This document shows, piece after piece, positions 1 to 5,296 of a DNA stretch of 32,074 nucleotides. Numbering within the stretch: the first letter of the stretch is position 1; each line of letters opens with the position of its first letter. The translations under genes and the position numbers were made by a program. Source of the DNA: SIG587 sp045544035. GTDB taxonomy: Bacteria; Bacillota; Clostridia; Oscillospirales; Acutalibacteraceae. Where the stretch lies: contig JAZPYE010000009.1 of the NCBI GenBank assembly GCA_045544035.1, positions 1 through 32,074 on the forward strand. The letters run 5' to 3'. The notes beneath the pieces are model-generated. The model had not been told where the DNA came from. It made no database searches and saw nothing but the letters and a program-made list of their open reading frames with translations.

Positions 1-60
1 CCTTGTGGATGGTTTTCTTTTTGCCTTGAAATTGGTTTTGAAATTATGAAAGGGTTATTA

Positions 61-232
61 TCCACGTGCTTTACCGACTGGGCGGGCGAAGTCGGTAGTC
101 AGAACACGAGCGCTCACGGTGTGAGATGAAGCGAGTGTGATTGAGGGGCCGCGGTCAAAAGTTGCAGGTGTTAAGAGCCATCCGCAACTTTTGGGCACCG
201 CAACCGTAGCGGCTGTTAACCGTGATTACGTT
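61..232 (+). ncRNA. Structured GC-rich RNA candidate, HEARO/IscB omega-RNA-like
   Basis: This GC-rich block sits in AT-rich DNA and has no credible ORF. Visible pairings are an 8-bp stem TACCGACT (72-79) with AGTCGGTA (90-97); CTCAC (113-117) with GTGAG (121-125); and a strong 10-bp stem CAAAAGTTGC (156-165) with GCAACTTTTG (184-193), extended past an internal loop by GCGG (151-154) with CCGC (198-201). The same CCGC could instead pair with GCGG at 209-212. The pattern GTTGCAGG...CATCCGCAAC followed by GTTAACCGTGATTACG resembles, from memory, the conserved 3' half of HEARO RNAs, now known as IscB omega-RNAs. No IscB ORF follows; the next gene is an XRE regulator on the other strand. The strand is chosen from that resemblance. 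It could equally be another mobile-element end. The resemblance is recalled, not computed. Confidence 0.4.
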
Positions 233-237
233 ACAAA

Positions 238-262
238 AAAACAAGCCGTGAATTTCACGGTC
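238..262 (-). terminator. Terminator of the XRE regulator gene
   Basis: The perfect palindrome CCGTGAATTTCACGG (246-260) is followed, reading the minus strand, by a T-rich run (TTGTTTTTTT). It lies right at the stop codon of the minus-strand XRE gene. A near-identical copy of this segment ends the superoxide dismutase gene at 2351-2376. Confidence 0.7.
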
Positions 263-468
263 TATTTTTGTATATTAGGGTTGCTTGTTCTACCTAACAG
301 ATAGTCGATAGATATATTAAAATAATCTGCGATTTTAATGAGTTCGTTTATACCCGGTTCGCGTTCACCGGTTTCATATCGACTGATAGTATTTTGATTA
401 GTATTTAAATCCATCGCCAATTTAAGCTGTGATATACCTTTGCTTTTTCTGATTTCTTTTAATCTCAT
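262..468 (-). CDS. XRE-family helix-turn-helix transcriptional regulator
   Basis: A 68-residue protein that is essentially one Cro/CI-type DNA-binding domain. Its sequence runs from a first helix (RLKEIRKSKGIS) through QLKLAMDLN and the recognition helix QNTISRYETGEREP to INELIKIADYFNISIDYLLGRT, the usual end of the HTH_3 fold. The start is taken at the ATG at 468, because AGAGGTGA lies 4-5 bases upstream of it; a longer frame adds six residues without a better site. It is divergent from the lipoprotein gene at 548. The intervening 79 bp carry two matching operator-like boxes, so it probably represses that gene and perhaps itself. No sensor or peptidase domain is present, so any inducer is unknown. 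Confidence 0.9.
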   Translation of the reverse strand: MRLKEIRKSKGISQLKLAMDLNTNQNTISRYETGEREPGINELIKIADYFNISIDYLLGRTSNPNIQK

Positions 469-479
469 AAAATCACCTC

Positions 480-508
480 TTGACATTATTATCCCATATT
501 GGTATAAT
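480..508 (+). promoter_or_regulatory. Consensus sigma-A promoter of the LRR lipoprotein gene
   Basis: TTGACA (480-485), a 17-bp spacer and TATAAT (503-508) match the vegetative promoter consensus at all twelve positions. The downstream gene starts at 548, giving a short leader of about 30 nt. Confidence 0.9.
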
Positions 509-529
509 AAAAATATCCCAATATGGTAT
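491..529. promoter_or_regulatory. Paired operator boxes, probable XRE binding sites
   Basis: ATCCCATATTGGTAT (491-505) and ATCCCAATATGGTAT (515-529) are the same 15-mer with the centre inverted, spaced 24 bp centre to centre. The first overlaps the -10 hexamer of the plus-strand promoter and the second covers the transcription start area. Binding of a small XRE dimer at both would block the promoter. The binding protein is inferred from adjacency. Confidence 0.75.
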
Positions 530-547
530 TACATTAGGAGGAAAAAT

Positions 548-1273
548 ATGATTAGAAAATTAATTTCAGTATTGCTTGCTATTTGTATGCTTTTCTGTTT
601 GTCTGCGTGTGGGACAACAGAAACAAGTAGCAATCCGACCAACACACCATCCGAATCGCAAACGGACACAACGCAAGATATTGATGAAAGACCACAAATA
701 GGAACTCACATCACACAAAGCACTGATAAAAACACAACAATAGGAACTTCTGGATTAGAATACACATTAAGCTATGATGAGACATATTGTATTGTATCAA
801 ATTATAACGGTGAGGATACTAATGTTATTATACCTTCTATTTATAAAGGACTTCCTGTGAAATCAATCGGAGAACGAGCCTTTTTTGCTACCGGCATAAC
901 AAATGTTTTTATCCCCAGTTCGATTACTGTAATTAGCGATGAAGCTTTTTGGTCTTGTAACTTAACAGAAATTATCGTTCCAAATTCCGTTGTACATATA
1001 GGTGATGGCGCTTTTAAAATGTGCACGAAATTAGAATCTATAGAAATCCCATCGTCTATTACGAATATAGGGGTGAGAGCTTTTGAAAACTGTAAAAGTT
1101 TAAAGCAAATCACCATTCCATTATCTGTAAAGAATGTGGGAGGGCAGTGTTTTGCCAGATGCGAAAATTTGACAGATATATATTGTGAAGTTGCGATGAA
1201 ACCTGCAGGATGGGATGAGCAATGGGACGAACGATTAACAAGTGATGTTAAAATACATTGGGATTATAATTAA
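548..1273 (+). CDS. BspA-type leucine-rich-repeat lipoprotein
   Basis: A 241-residue secreted lipoprotein. The start is the ATG at 548, placed 6 bases after AGGAGG; an upstream in-frame extension to 440 would run through the promoter and operators. Residues 1-21 are a lipoprotein signal ending in the lipobox LSAC (C21). Residues 22-65 are a Ser/Thr/Asn-rich spacer. Residues about 105-213 hold four to five repeats of roughly 23 residues with the LRR_5 (BspA/TpLRR) pattern, for example IGDGAFKMCTKLESIEIPSS and IGVRAFENCKSLKQITIP. Such repeats usually mediate protein or surface binding; the partner is unknown. The gene is divergent from an XRE regulator that probably represses it. A surface lipoprotein under a dedicated small repressor is unusual for housekeeping genes and suggests an accessory locus. 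Confidence 0.88.
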   Translation: MIRKLISVLLAICMLFCLSACGTTETSSNPTNTPSESQTDTTQDIDERPQIGTHITQSTDKNTTIGTSGLEYTLSYDETYCIVSNYNGEDTNVIIPSIYKGLPVKSIGERAFFATGITNVFIPSSITVISDEAFWSCNLTEIIVPNSVVHIGDGAFKMCTKLESIEIPSSITNIGVRAFENCKSLKQITIPLSVKNVGGQCFARCENLTDIYCEVAMKPAGWDEQWDERLTSDVKIHWDYN

Positions 1274-1470
1274 ATTATAAATAATAATGTGTCGAGCAAA
1301 TGCGACTACAAAATATGTATAATGTTTTATAGGTAATTTCAATTTAAAAGCCAAGGCAGGAATATCCGTCATACTTTTGGCGGTTTTACTTTAAAAACAA
1401 AGTTTTTAACAGAATTTCTTATGGTATGATTTTCAACATGTCGGTATGATTTTTGTCATACCATCAAAAA

Positions 1471-1502
1471 TAGAGTTATCTCGTGATTTTGGGATAACTC
1501 TA
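1471..1502. terminator. Hairpin, possible terminator
   Basis: TAGAGTTATC (1471-1480) pairs perfectly with GATAACTCTA (1493-1502) around a 12-nt loop. The plus strand continues TTCTTATATA, a weak U-tract; the minus strand continues with TTTTTG. It may end the lipoprotein transcript, but at about 200 bp downstream this is uncertain. Confidence 0.45.
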
Positions 1503-1516
1503 TTCTTATATATAAC

Positions 1517-1545
1517 TTGAAAATCAAAGCAAAAAATGTTATATT
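1517..1545 (+). promoter_or_regulatory. Promoter of the 126-residue hypothetical gene
   Basis: TTGAAA (1517-1522), a 17-bp spacer and TATATT (1540-1545), with an extended -10 TGT directly before it. The leader to the ATG at 1656 is about 105 nt and contains the 7-bp hairpin at 1578-1595. Confidence 0.6.
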
Positions 1546-1577
1546 AAATTGAAAGAAATGCTTGTAATAACACAAGC

Positions 1578-1615
1578 CTCCCTCTGACGAGGGAGCCAAG
1601 GGCGATTTGTCCCTG
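1578..1615. repeat. Fragment of a dispersed palindromic repeat family
   Basis: CTCCCTC (1578-1584) and GAGGGAG (1589-1595) form a 7-bp stem with a 4-nt loop, followed by AAGGG/CCCTG pairing (1599-1615). This CTCCCTC...GAGGGAGCCAAGGG pattern is one I recognise as a frequent small palindromic repeat of Clostridia genomes. A related fragment occurs at 16940-16980. Family membership is from memory. Confidence 0.5.
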
Positions 1616-1655
1616 ATTTGACACAAGCATATAATACTCCCAAGGCGGTGATGAT

Positions 1656-2036
1656 ATGGAATTATTGGAGTATTTAAAGAAAAATATTTCAATTAGTAAT
1701 TCTTTAGATGAAATAATAGGAATCTTTGAAGAAATGTGCAAGACCCCCATTGAAGAAGACCTTTTATTAAATGAGTATGGTGTTTATGATTTTACGGGGC
1801 AAGATATGTTTTACTATGATTTAGTGAGACAATATCCGGATGGAGAAGATGAATATTATCAGCTACGAGTAAGTATAATGTTCTCTCCTGATGAAGAAAA
1901 TCGCTATCTTGAAGATACTTTATGGAGTGATGATATCGACGAAAACTTCTTTGATTATATACGCAAGTCGGAAGGATATCATTATGCAAAAAATCACAAG
2001 TTGAAGTCCATTGATATAAGAATAGACCAAACTTAA
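1656..2036 (+). CDS. Hypothetical acidic protein, 126 residues
   Basis: I do not recognise this protein. It is a single small, strongly acidic, soluble protein with no signal peptide or membrane segment. Aromatic- and Asp/Glu-rich stretches dominate, for example YDFTGQDMFYYDLVRQYPDG and DDIDENFFDYI. Size and composition would fit a small immunity protein or a DUF common in contact-dependent accessory loci, but no motif proves this. The start at 1656 follows AAGGCGGTGA by about 5 bases. It has its own likely promoter (1517-1545) and a strong terminator (2103-2137), so it appears to be a monocistronic unit. No toxin gene is adjacent. Confidence 0.7.
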   Translation: MELLEYLKKNISISNSLDEIIGIFEEMCKTPIEEDLLLNEYGVYDFTGQDMFYYDLVRQYPDGEDEYYQLRVSIMFSPDEENRYLEDTLWSDDIDENFFDYIRKSEGYHYAKNHKLKSIDIRIDQT

Positions 2037-2102
2037 TATTGAAATTCAAAAATTTTCAGTTTTCAGGTACATTTTATTCGTGTCATTAAGTTCAAAGCTC
2101 CC

Positions 2103-2137
2103 AAAAAATCCTCGTTCTTTGGAACGAGGATTTTTTT
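2103..2137 (+). terminator. Rho-independent terminator
   Basis: AATCCTCGTTC (2107-2117) pairs with GAACGAGGATT (2122-2132) around a TTTG loop, with a run of A before and seven T from 2131. It ends the 126-residue protein transcript about 70 bp after the stop codon and is symmetrical enough to work from both sides. Confidence 0.9.
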
Positions 2138-2139
2138 AT

Positions 2140-2326
2140 CCATTGCGAAAGCAATGGTATATCATCGCGCTTTAGCGTGTATATCATCAAATGCGACAAG
2201 TCGCATTTGTATCTCATCACACCTTTAGGTGTGTATCAAAAAACTGTCGGCTTGATGATATACAAAACTAAAGTTTTGATGATATGCAATTCCTATGGAA
2301 TTGATGATGTACAATGCTCCGCATTG
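2140..2326. repeat. Array of seven short hairpins with conserved linkers
   Basis: Seven small stem-loops follow each other: CCATTGC/GCAATGG (2140-2157, GAAA loop), CGCGC/GCGTG (2166-2179), AAATGCGA/TCGCATTT (2189-2208), CACACC/GGTGTG (2218-2233), CAAAAC/GTTTTG (2263-2278), CAATTCC/GGAATTG (2287-2303) and CAATGC/GCATTG (2312-2326). Stem sequences all differ but are self-complementary. The linkers are conserved: TATATCATC-like after the first four hairpins, and the reverse complement GATGATATAC-like after the centre at about 2239-2252. The whole element is therefore a large inverted repeat with side hairpins. No protein is credible here. The element type has no name known to me. Confidence 0.75.
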
Positions 2327-2350
2327 ATTTATTTCAGATTTTATGCTATT

Positions 2351-2379
2351 AAAACAAGCCGTGAATTTTACGGCTTTTT
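2351..2379 (-). terminator. Terminator of the superoxide dismutase-like gene
   Basis: AAGCCGT (2356-2362) pairs with ACGGCTT (2370-2376) across a 7-nt loop. The minus strand continues TTGTTTTAAT and the plus strand TTTTT. The stop codon of the minus-strand gene lies inside the hairpin. The segment is almost identical to 238-260. Confidence 0.75.
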
Positions 2380-2811
2380 AATTACTCCGCAGGCGATTTT
2401 ATCTCCTGCATTACCAGAGGGTTGTGTTTTAAAATCATCGGGCATATTATGGATAATAACGGTTTTTCCGATAATCTCGGAAACGGTAAAACGGTCGGTT
2501 AAAACCTGAAGATGTGCCATGTCGCCGCAAAGTATTAGGGGCGGAAGGTCGCCTGCGTGGTTTGGGTGGGCGGTATTTTCAGGGTTATAATGGCTTTCGC
2601 TTTCCGCAAAAGCATCCCCACCGCAGGAAGGCCCCGAATGGATATGAAACCCGTAAAAACCGCTTTTGTTTTTTGGCAACCCCTTAATATCCGCAACCAC
2701 CAGCACACAGTTTGCCTTTTGATAAAAGTGCACAGTACCGAAAATATCGGGTGCTTCTTTCCCACCTAAAAGCAAAGCTTTAGCATTAGGGATGCTAAAA
2801 CCACAATTCAT
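2368..2811 (-). CDS. sodC: Cu/Zn superoxide dismutase family protein
   Basis: A 147-residue Cu/Zn-type SOD domain. By family alignment the copper ligands would be H56, H58 (GFHIH), H74 (HYNP) and H121 (IIH). The zinc site would be H74, H82, H85 and D88 (HYNPENTAHPNHAGDLPPL), and the disulfide C63 (PSCGG) with C141 (ACGVI). The C-terminal NAG-KIACGVI block is conserved, but a lysine (K138) stands where the family usually has the electrostatic-guidance arginine (human R143). No signal peptide is visible, so it would act in the cytoplasm, unlike most bacterial SodC. A start at 2811 is supported by AGAGGTGA upstream. It is a single-gene unit with its own terminator. In an anaerobe its role would be defence against transient oxygen exposure. 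Confidence 0.9.
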   Translation of the reverse strand: MNCGFSIPNAKALLLGGKEAPDIFGTVHFYQKANCVLVVADIKGLPKNKSGFYGFHIHSGPSCGGDAFAESESHYNPENTAHPNHAGDLPPLILCGDMAHLQVLTDRFTVSEIIGKTVIIHNMPDDFKTQPSGNAGDKIACGVIKKP

Positions 2812-2915
2812 AATCTCACCTCTTTTACAATGTATGTAAATATAAGGTTGTGTGATAGTATAAATAATTAACTTCCCCCGAGGGTGGTTTTTCTTTTTGC
2901 CTGCGGTTTATACCC

Positions 2916-2944
2916 TTGCACCCACCAAGCTTGTATGCTATAAT
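2916..2944 (+). promoter_or_regulatory. Promoter of the phosphodiester glycosidase gene
   Basis: TTGCAC (2916-2921), a 17-bp spacer and TATAAT (2939-2944) preceded by the extended -10 element TGC. The leader to the ATG at 3022 is about 70 nt. Confidence 0.8.
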
Positions 2945-3021
2945 AATATAAATTTGTGTTTTTAGTGCACAAATGACTTAAAATTTAAAAGCGTATTTAC
3001 ATAGACAGGGGAAATAAAAGA

Positions 3022-4224
3022 ATGGCAAAGCACAATAGCGTGCGAGAAAAGAAAAAGCTTTCCAAAGCGCAAAAAATTATAATATCGGTGATTTCGGTGC
3101 TGTTAGCTTTAGCGGTGCTGTACTGTACAGCAGTGTTTTCGGATATCCCTTTTATAAAGAAATGGAGAGGGATATACATTGAAACCGCCATGACAACGGG
3201 AAAACACCAGTGGCTTGCAACGGCGTTTATTCCGGAGTACATTATAAACGATGCTATGAAGGCATACTATGAAGGACAGGCCCTGCAAGATAGCCTTGCC
3301 AGCAAATGGGAAACCGAGGGTGATAACAGCAACACGGTTTCAATGGTTCAAACCGAAGAGGAAAACTTTTACGAGAAATTCTGGGAAGTGGATAGAGAGT
3401 CGCTAAAGGCCTATATGGCGGACAAGGAAATCACCTCCTATGAGAAGCTGCTTATAGAAAACTTGGATGATGAAATCGACCTTAAAACCACCTTTGGCGA
3501 AAAAATCAAGGTTCTCGACAATGAAAACAATTTACTGATTGTAGAGGTTGTAGGAGAGCAGTATAAAGGCTTATTGGCAATTATAAAAGATTCAGCGCAG
3601 GTCGATGTTGTAAAAGCACAAAAATTTGGAACACACGGGGATATAATCACGAAATTCGCCAAGGATAACAACGCACTTGTTGCAATAAACGCAAGTGGAT
3701 TTGTCGATGTAAACGGTGATGGCGATGGCGGTTCGGCTATGGGAAGCATGGTGCTTGATGGTGTTGAGTACGGAGAGCCTATAGAAAAACTTAAATTCTT
3801 TGGATTTAAACAGGACTGTAAATTATACATTGAAAACTATAACCCCGAAAGCATTACTGATTACAGATGGGGAGTTCAGTTCAGTCCCGCACTGATAGTG
3901 GATGGCAAAAAATATGTTCAGGGAACTTTTGGATACGGGCTTCAGCCAAGAAGCGCCGTTGCCCAGACCCTAAGCGGAGAATTTTTAATGCTGATAATTG
4001 ATGGCCGCCAGGTGGGGCACAGCATTGGAGCCACCGTTGATGACCTTGCTGAAATAATGCTCAGACACAAGGCCTATCAGGCAATGAATTTAGATGGCGG
4101 AAGTTCCTCGATTATGAATTATAGGGGAAAGACCATTAGCCGACCTTCCAGTAAAAATAGCCTTGGAAGATACCTACCCAATGCATTCATTTGTAGGTTT
4201 GCAGATGATGTAGATAAGGAATAG
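3022..4224 (+). CDS. Membrane-anchored phosphodiester glycosidase family protein (NAGPA domain)
   Basis: A 400-residue protein with a basic N-terminus and one membrane anchor at about residues 17-40, followed by an extracellular region. Residues about 175-395 match the NAGPA/DUF2233 fold of phosphodiester glycosidases, named for the enzyme uncovering mannose-6-phosphate. Signature pieces are AINASGF (about N223), GLQPRSAVAQ (about Q308) and the conserved NLDGGSSS (N356-D358-G359-G360). Bacterial members are linked to cell-wall glycopolymer or exopolysaccharide metabolism; the actual substrate here is unknown. Residues 45-170 are a less conserved spacer. It is transcribed alone, from the promoter at 2916-2944, and converges on the AraC-type regulator gene. 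A GGGGA-type ribosome binding site precedes the ATG. Confidence 0.87.
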   Translation: MAKHNSVREKKKLSKAQKIIISVISVLLALAVLYCTAVFSDIPFIKKWRGIYIETAMTTGKHQWLATAFIPEYIINDAMKAYYEGQALQDSLASKWETEGDNSNTVSMVQTEEENFYEKFWEVDRESLKAYMADKEITSYEKLLIENLDDEIDLKTTFGEKIKVLDNENNLLIVEVVGEQYKGLLAIIKDSAQVDVVKAQKFGTHGDIITKFAKDNNALVAINASGFVDVNGDGDGGSAMGSMVLDGVEYGEPIEKLKFFGFKQDCKLYIENYNPESITDYRWGVQFSPALIVDGKKYVQGTFGYGLQPRSAVAQTLSGEFLMLIIDGRQVGHSIGATVDDLAEIMLRHKAYQAMNLDGGSSSIMNYRGKTISRPSSKNSLGRYLPNAFICRFADDVDKE

Positions 4225-4237
4225 TCAAAATAAAAAT

Positions 4238-4286
4238 AACTGATATGCACCCTAAAAGTTTTTAACTTTTGGGGTGCATATCAGTT
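4238..4286. terminator. Very long hairpin between convergent genes
   Basis: The arm 4238-4260 pairs with 4264-4286 over 23 bp, with a single wobble (T4253 with G4271) and a 3-nt loop. The minus strand continues TTATTTTTATTTTG, a good U-tract for the AraC-type gene. The plus strand lacks a U-tract, so the phosphodiester glycosidase transcript would rely on the hairpin alone. Confidence 0.8.
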
Positions 4287-4319
4287 AAGAGTGGATTTCT
4301 ATTGTTTAAGGACTAAATT

Positions 4320-5135
4320 TTAATTTTTTCTAAATTCATTGGGGGAACATCCGAATTTCTTTGAAAAGGCTTTGGAGAAATAATTTTGCTCGGCAAAGCC
4401 GCAAAGCGAGGAAATTTCCTTTACCGAAAGGCGACTGTTTTTAAGAATTTCGGCTGCTTTTTGTAGCCTTATGTCCATTAATGCGCTCATAATGGTGGTG
4501 CCATATTCCTTTTTAAAGTTTTTTATTAGCATTGATTCACAGCAGGAAAACTTTTCGGCAAGCGCCCTAAGTGTTATTTTTGAGGAATAATTTTGCTTTA
4601 GGTATTTCATAACAAGCCTTGGAATGCTCTCGTTGCCAAAAAACAGACGATTTGTTGAGGTCACATATTCAGCAATGACCTGCATTATTAAAACATAAGA
4701 ATTAATGAGCTCGGTGGGAACATTTCTAATTCCAAGGAAAATTTCGTTTATCTGTTTTGTATTGCCGACGATGCTTTTTAGCGGTGCGGTAATAATGTCG
4801 GCATATTTTGCCTTGTTATCACAGACCTGTCCCATCATTAAAAAGCCTGAAATAATGCCATAATGATAAATTGGAGCAACGGCTTCAATGAGCCCGTGGG
4901 CACAGCGATAAACCTTTGTTTTCCCCGTTTCCTTAACATTTTCAAAGGCCAAGCGGTCGGTTTTAACGCATTCGTTTTTTCGGGCGTTATTGCTTTGAAT
5001 TATGGCACAGTATGGAGAGAGCCCTTTTGGATAGGCAAAAATTTCGTTAAACTCGGTGTCGTGAATTGAAATGCGAAGCCCTGAAATCTTGTGAAATTCA
5101 CGAAGTATGTCATTTATTTCAAGAGAAGTTCCCAT
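4320..5135 (-). CDS. PocR-domain AraC family transcriptional regulator
   Basis: A 271-residue regulator. Residues about 5-160 form a PocR sensory domain (ligand-binding, seen in AraC regulators), with cysteines at 43, 56, 78 and 105 in positions typical of this domain. Residues about 172-270 are a two-HTH AraC DNA-binding domain (ITLRALAEKFSCCESMLIKN, then VKEISSLCGFAEQNYFSKAF and the end motif GCSPNEFRKN). It is divergent from the amino-sugar kinase/deacetylase operon across a 161-bp gap with two ATTA-centred palindromes, so it most likely controls that operon, possibly as an activator since the operon's own -35 is poor. The ligand is unknown; an amino sugar or phosphosugar is a guess from context. 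A GGGGG-rich ribosome binding site precedes the ATG at 5135. Confidence 0.9.
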   Translation of the reverse strand: MGTSLEINDILREFHKISGLRISIHDTEFNEIFAYPKGLSPYCAIIQSNNARKNECVKTDRLAFENVKETGKTKVYRCAHGLIEAVAPIYHYGIISGFLMMGQVCDNKAKYADIITAPLKSIVGNTKQINEIFLGIRNVPTELINSYVLIMQVIAEYVTSTNRLFFGNESIPRLVMKYLKQNYSSKITLRALAEKFSCCESMLIKNFKKEYGTTIMSALMDIRLQKAAEILKNSRLSVKEISSLCGFAEQNYFSKAFSKKFGCSPNEFRKN

Positions 5136-5172
5136 CTTTTTACCCCCTTTTACGGTAATATTAGCATATTTT

Positions 5173-5209
5173 TTTAAGAATTATCTTAAATTTATGATAA
5201 TTATATCAT
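5173..5209. promoter_or_regulatory. Two ATTA-centred palindromes in the divergent regulatory gap
   Basis: TTTAAGA-ATTA-TCTTAAA (5173-5190) and ATGATA-ATTA-TATCAT (5194-5209) are perfect inverted repeats with the same 4-bp centre. Their centres are exactly 20 bp apart, about two helical turns. They lie between the AraC-type regulator and the kinase-NagA gene and are candidate operators. No strong sigma-A promoter is seen nearby; AT-rich -10-like TATAAA lies at 5258-5263. Confidence 0.45.
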
Positions 5210-5296
5210 ATTCTTCTAAAAAACACAGTATTTTTTATAGAAATATTTTAAAAATCATATAAAATAAGACTTAGAAAGAAATACTAGGGTGATTTT

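Larger units (their letters stand above)
1274..1655. other. Intergenic region with hairpins and a promoter
   Basis: A 382-bp gap without a credible gene. It holds a tandem copy of GGTATGATTTT (1423-1433 and 1443-1453), hairpin GGTATGA/TCATACC (1443-1462), the 10-bp hairpin at 1471-1502, a promoter (1517-1545) and a repeat-family fragment (1578-1615). Nothing else was recognised. Confidence 0.7.

Noticed and set aside
1..240. tRNA or tmRNA gene
   Set aside because: No T-loop-type TTCRA sequence or acceptor-stem pairing around it was found, despite the GC-rich structure.
440..547. N-terminal extension of the LRR lipoprotein to an ATG at 440
   Set aside because: It would translate through the promoter and operators, and it places 36 residues before a clear lipoprotein signal with its own AGGAGG site.
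2140..2326. CRISPR array
   Set aside because: Repeats are only about 9 bp, the intervening units are self-complementary hairpins of varied length, and the linkers reverse orientation in the middle.
2177..2509. 110-codon plus-strand frame over the hairpin array and the end of the SOD gene
   Set aside because: It is built from the repeated hairpins and then runs antisense to a well-supported gene; there is no ribosome binding site.
2871..2905. Similarity of the T-rich segment at 2885-2902 to positions 10-27
   Set aside because: Both are short T-rich, terminator-tail-like sequences; the match is too short and low in complexity to claim a repeat.
3438..3830. 130-codon minus-strand frame inside the phosphodiester glycosidase gene
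   Set aside because: It is a low-complexity Ser-rich antisense shadow of a conserved gene.
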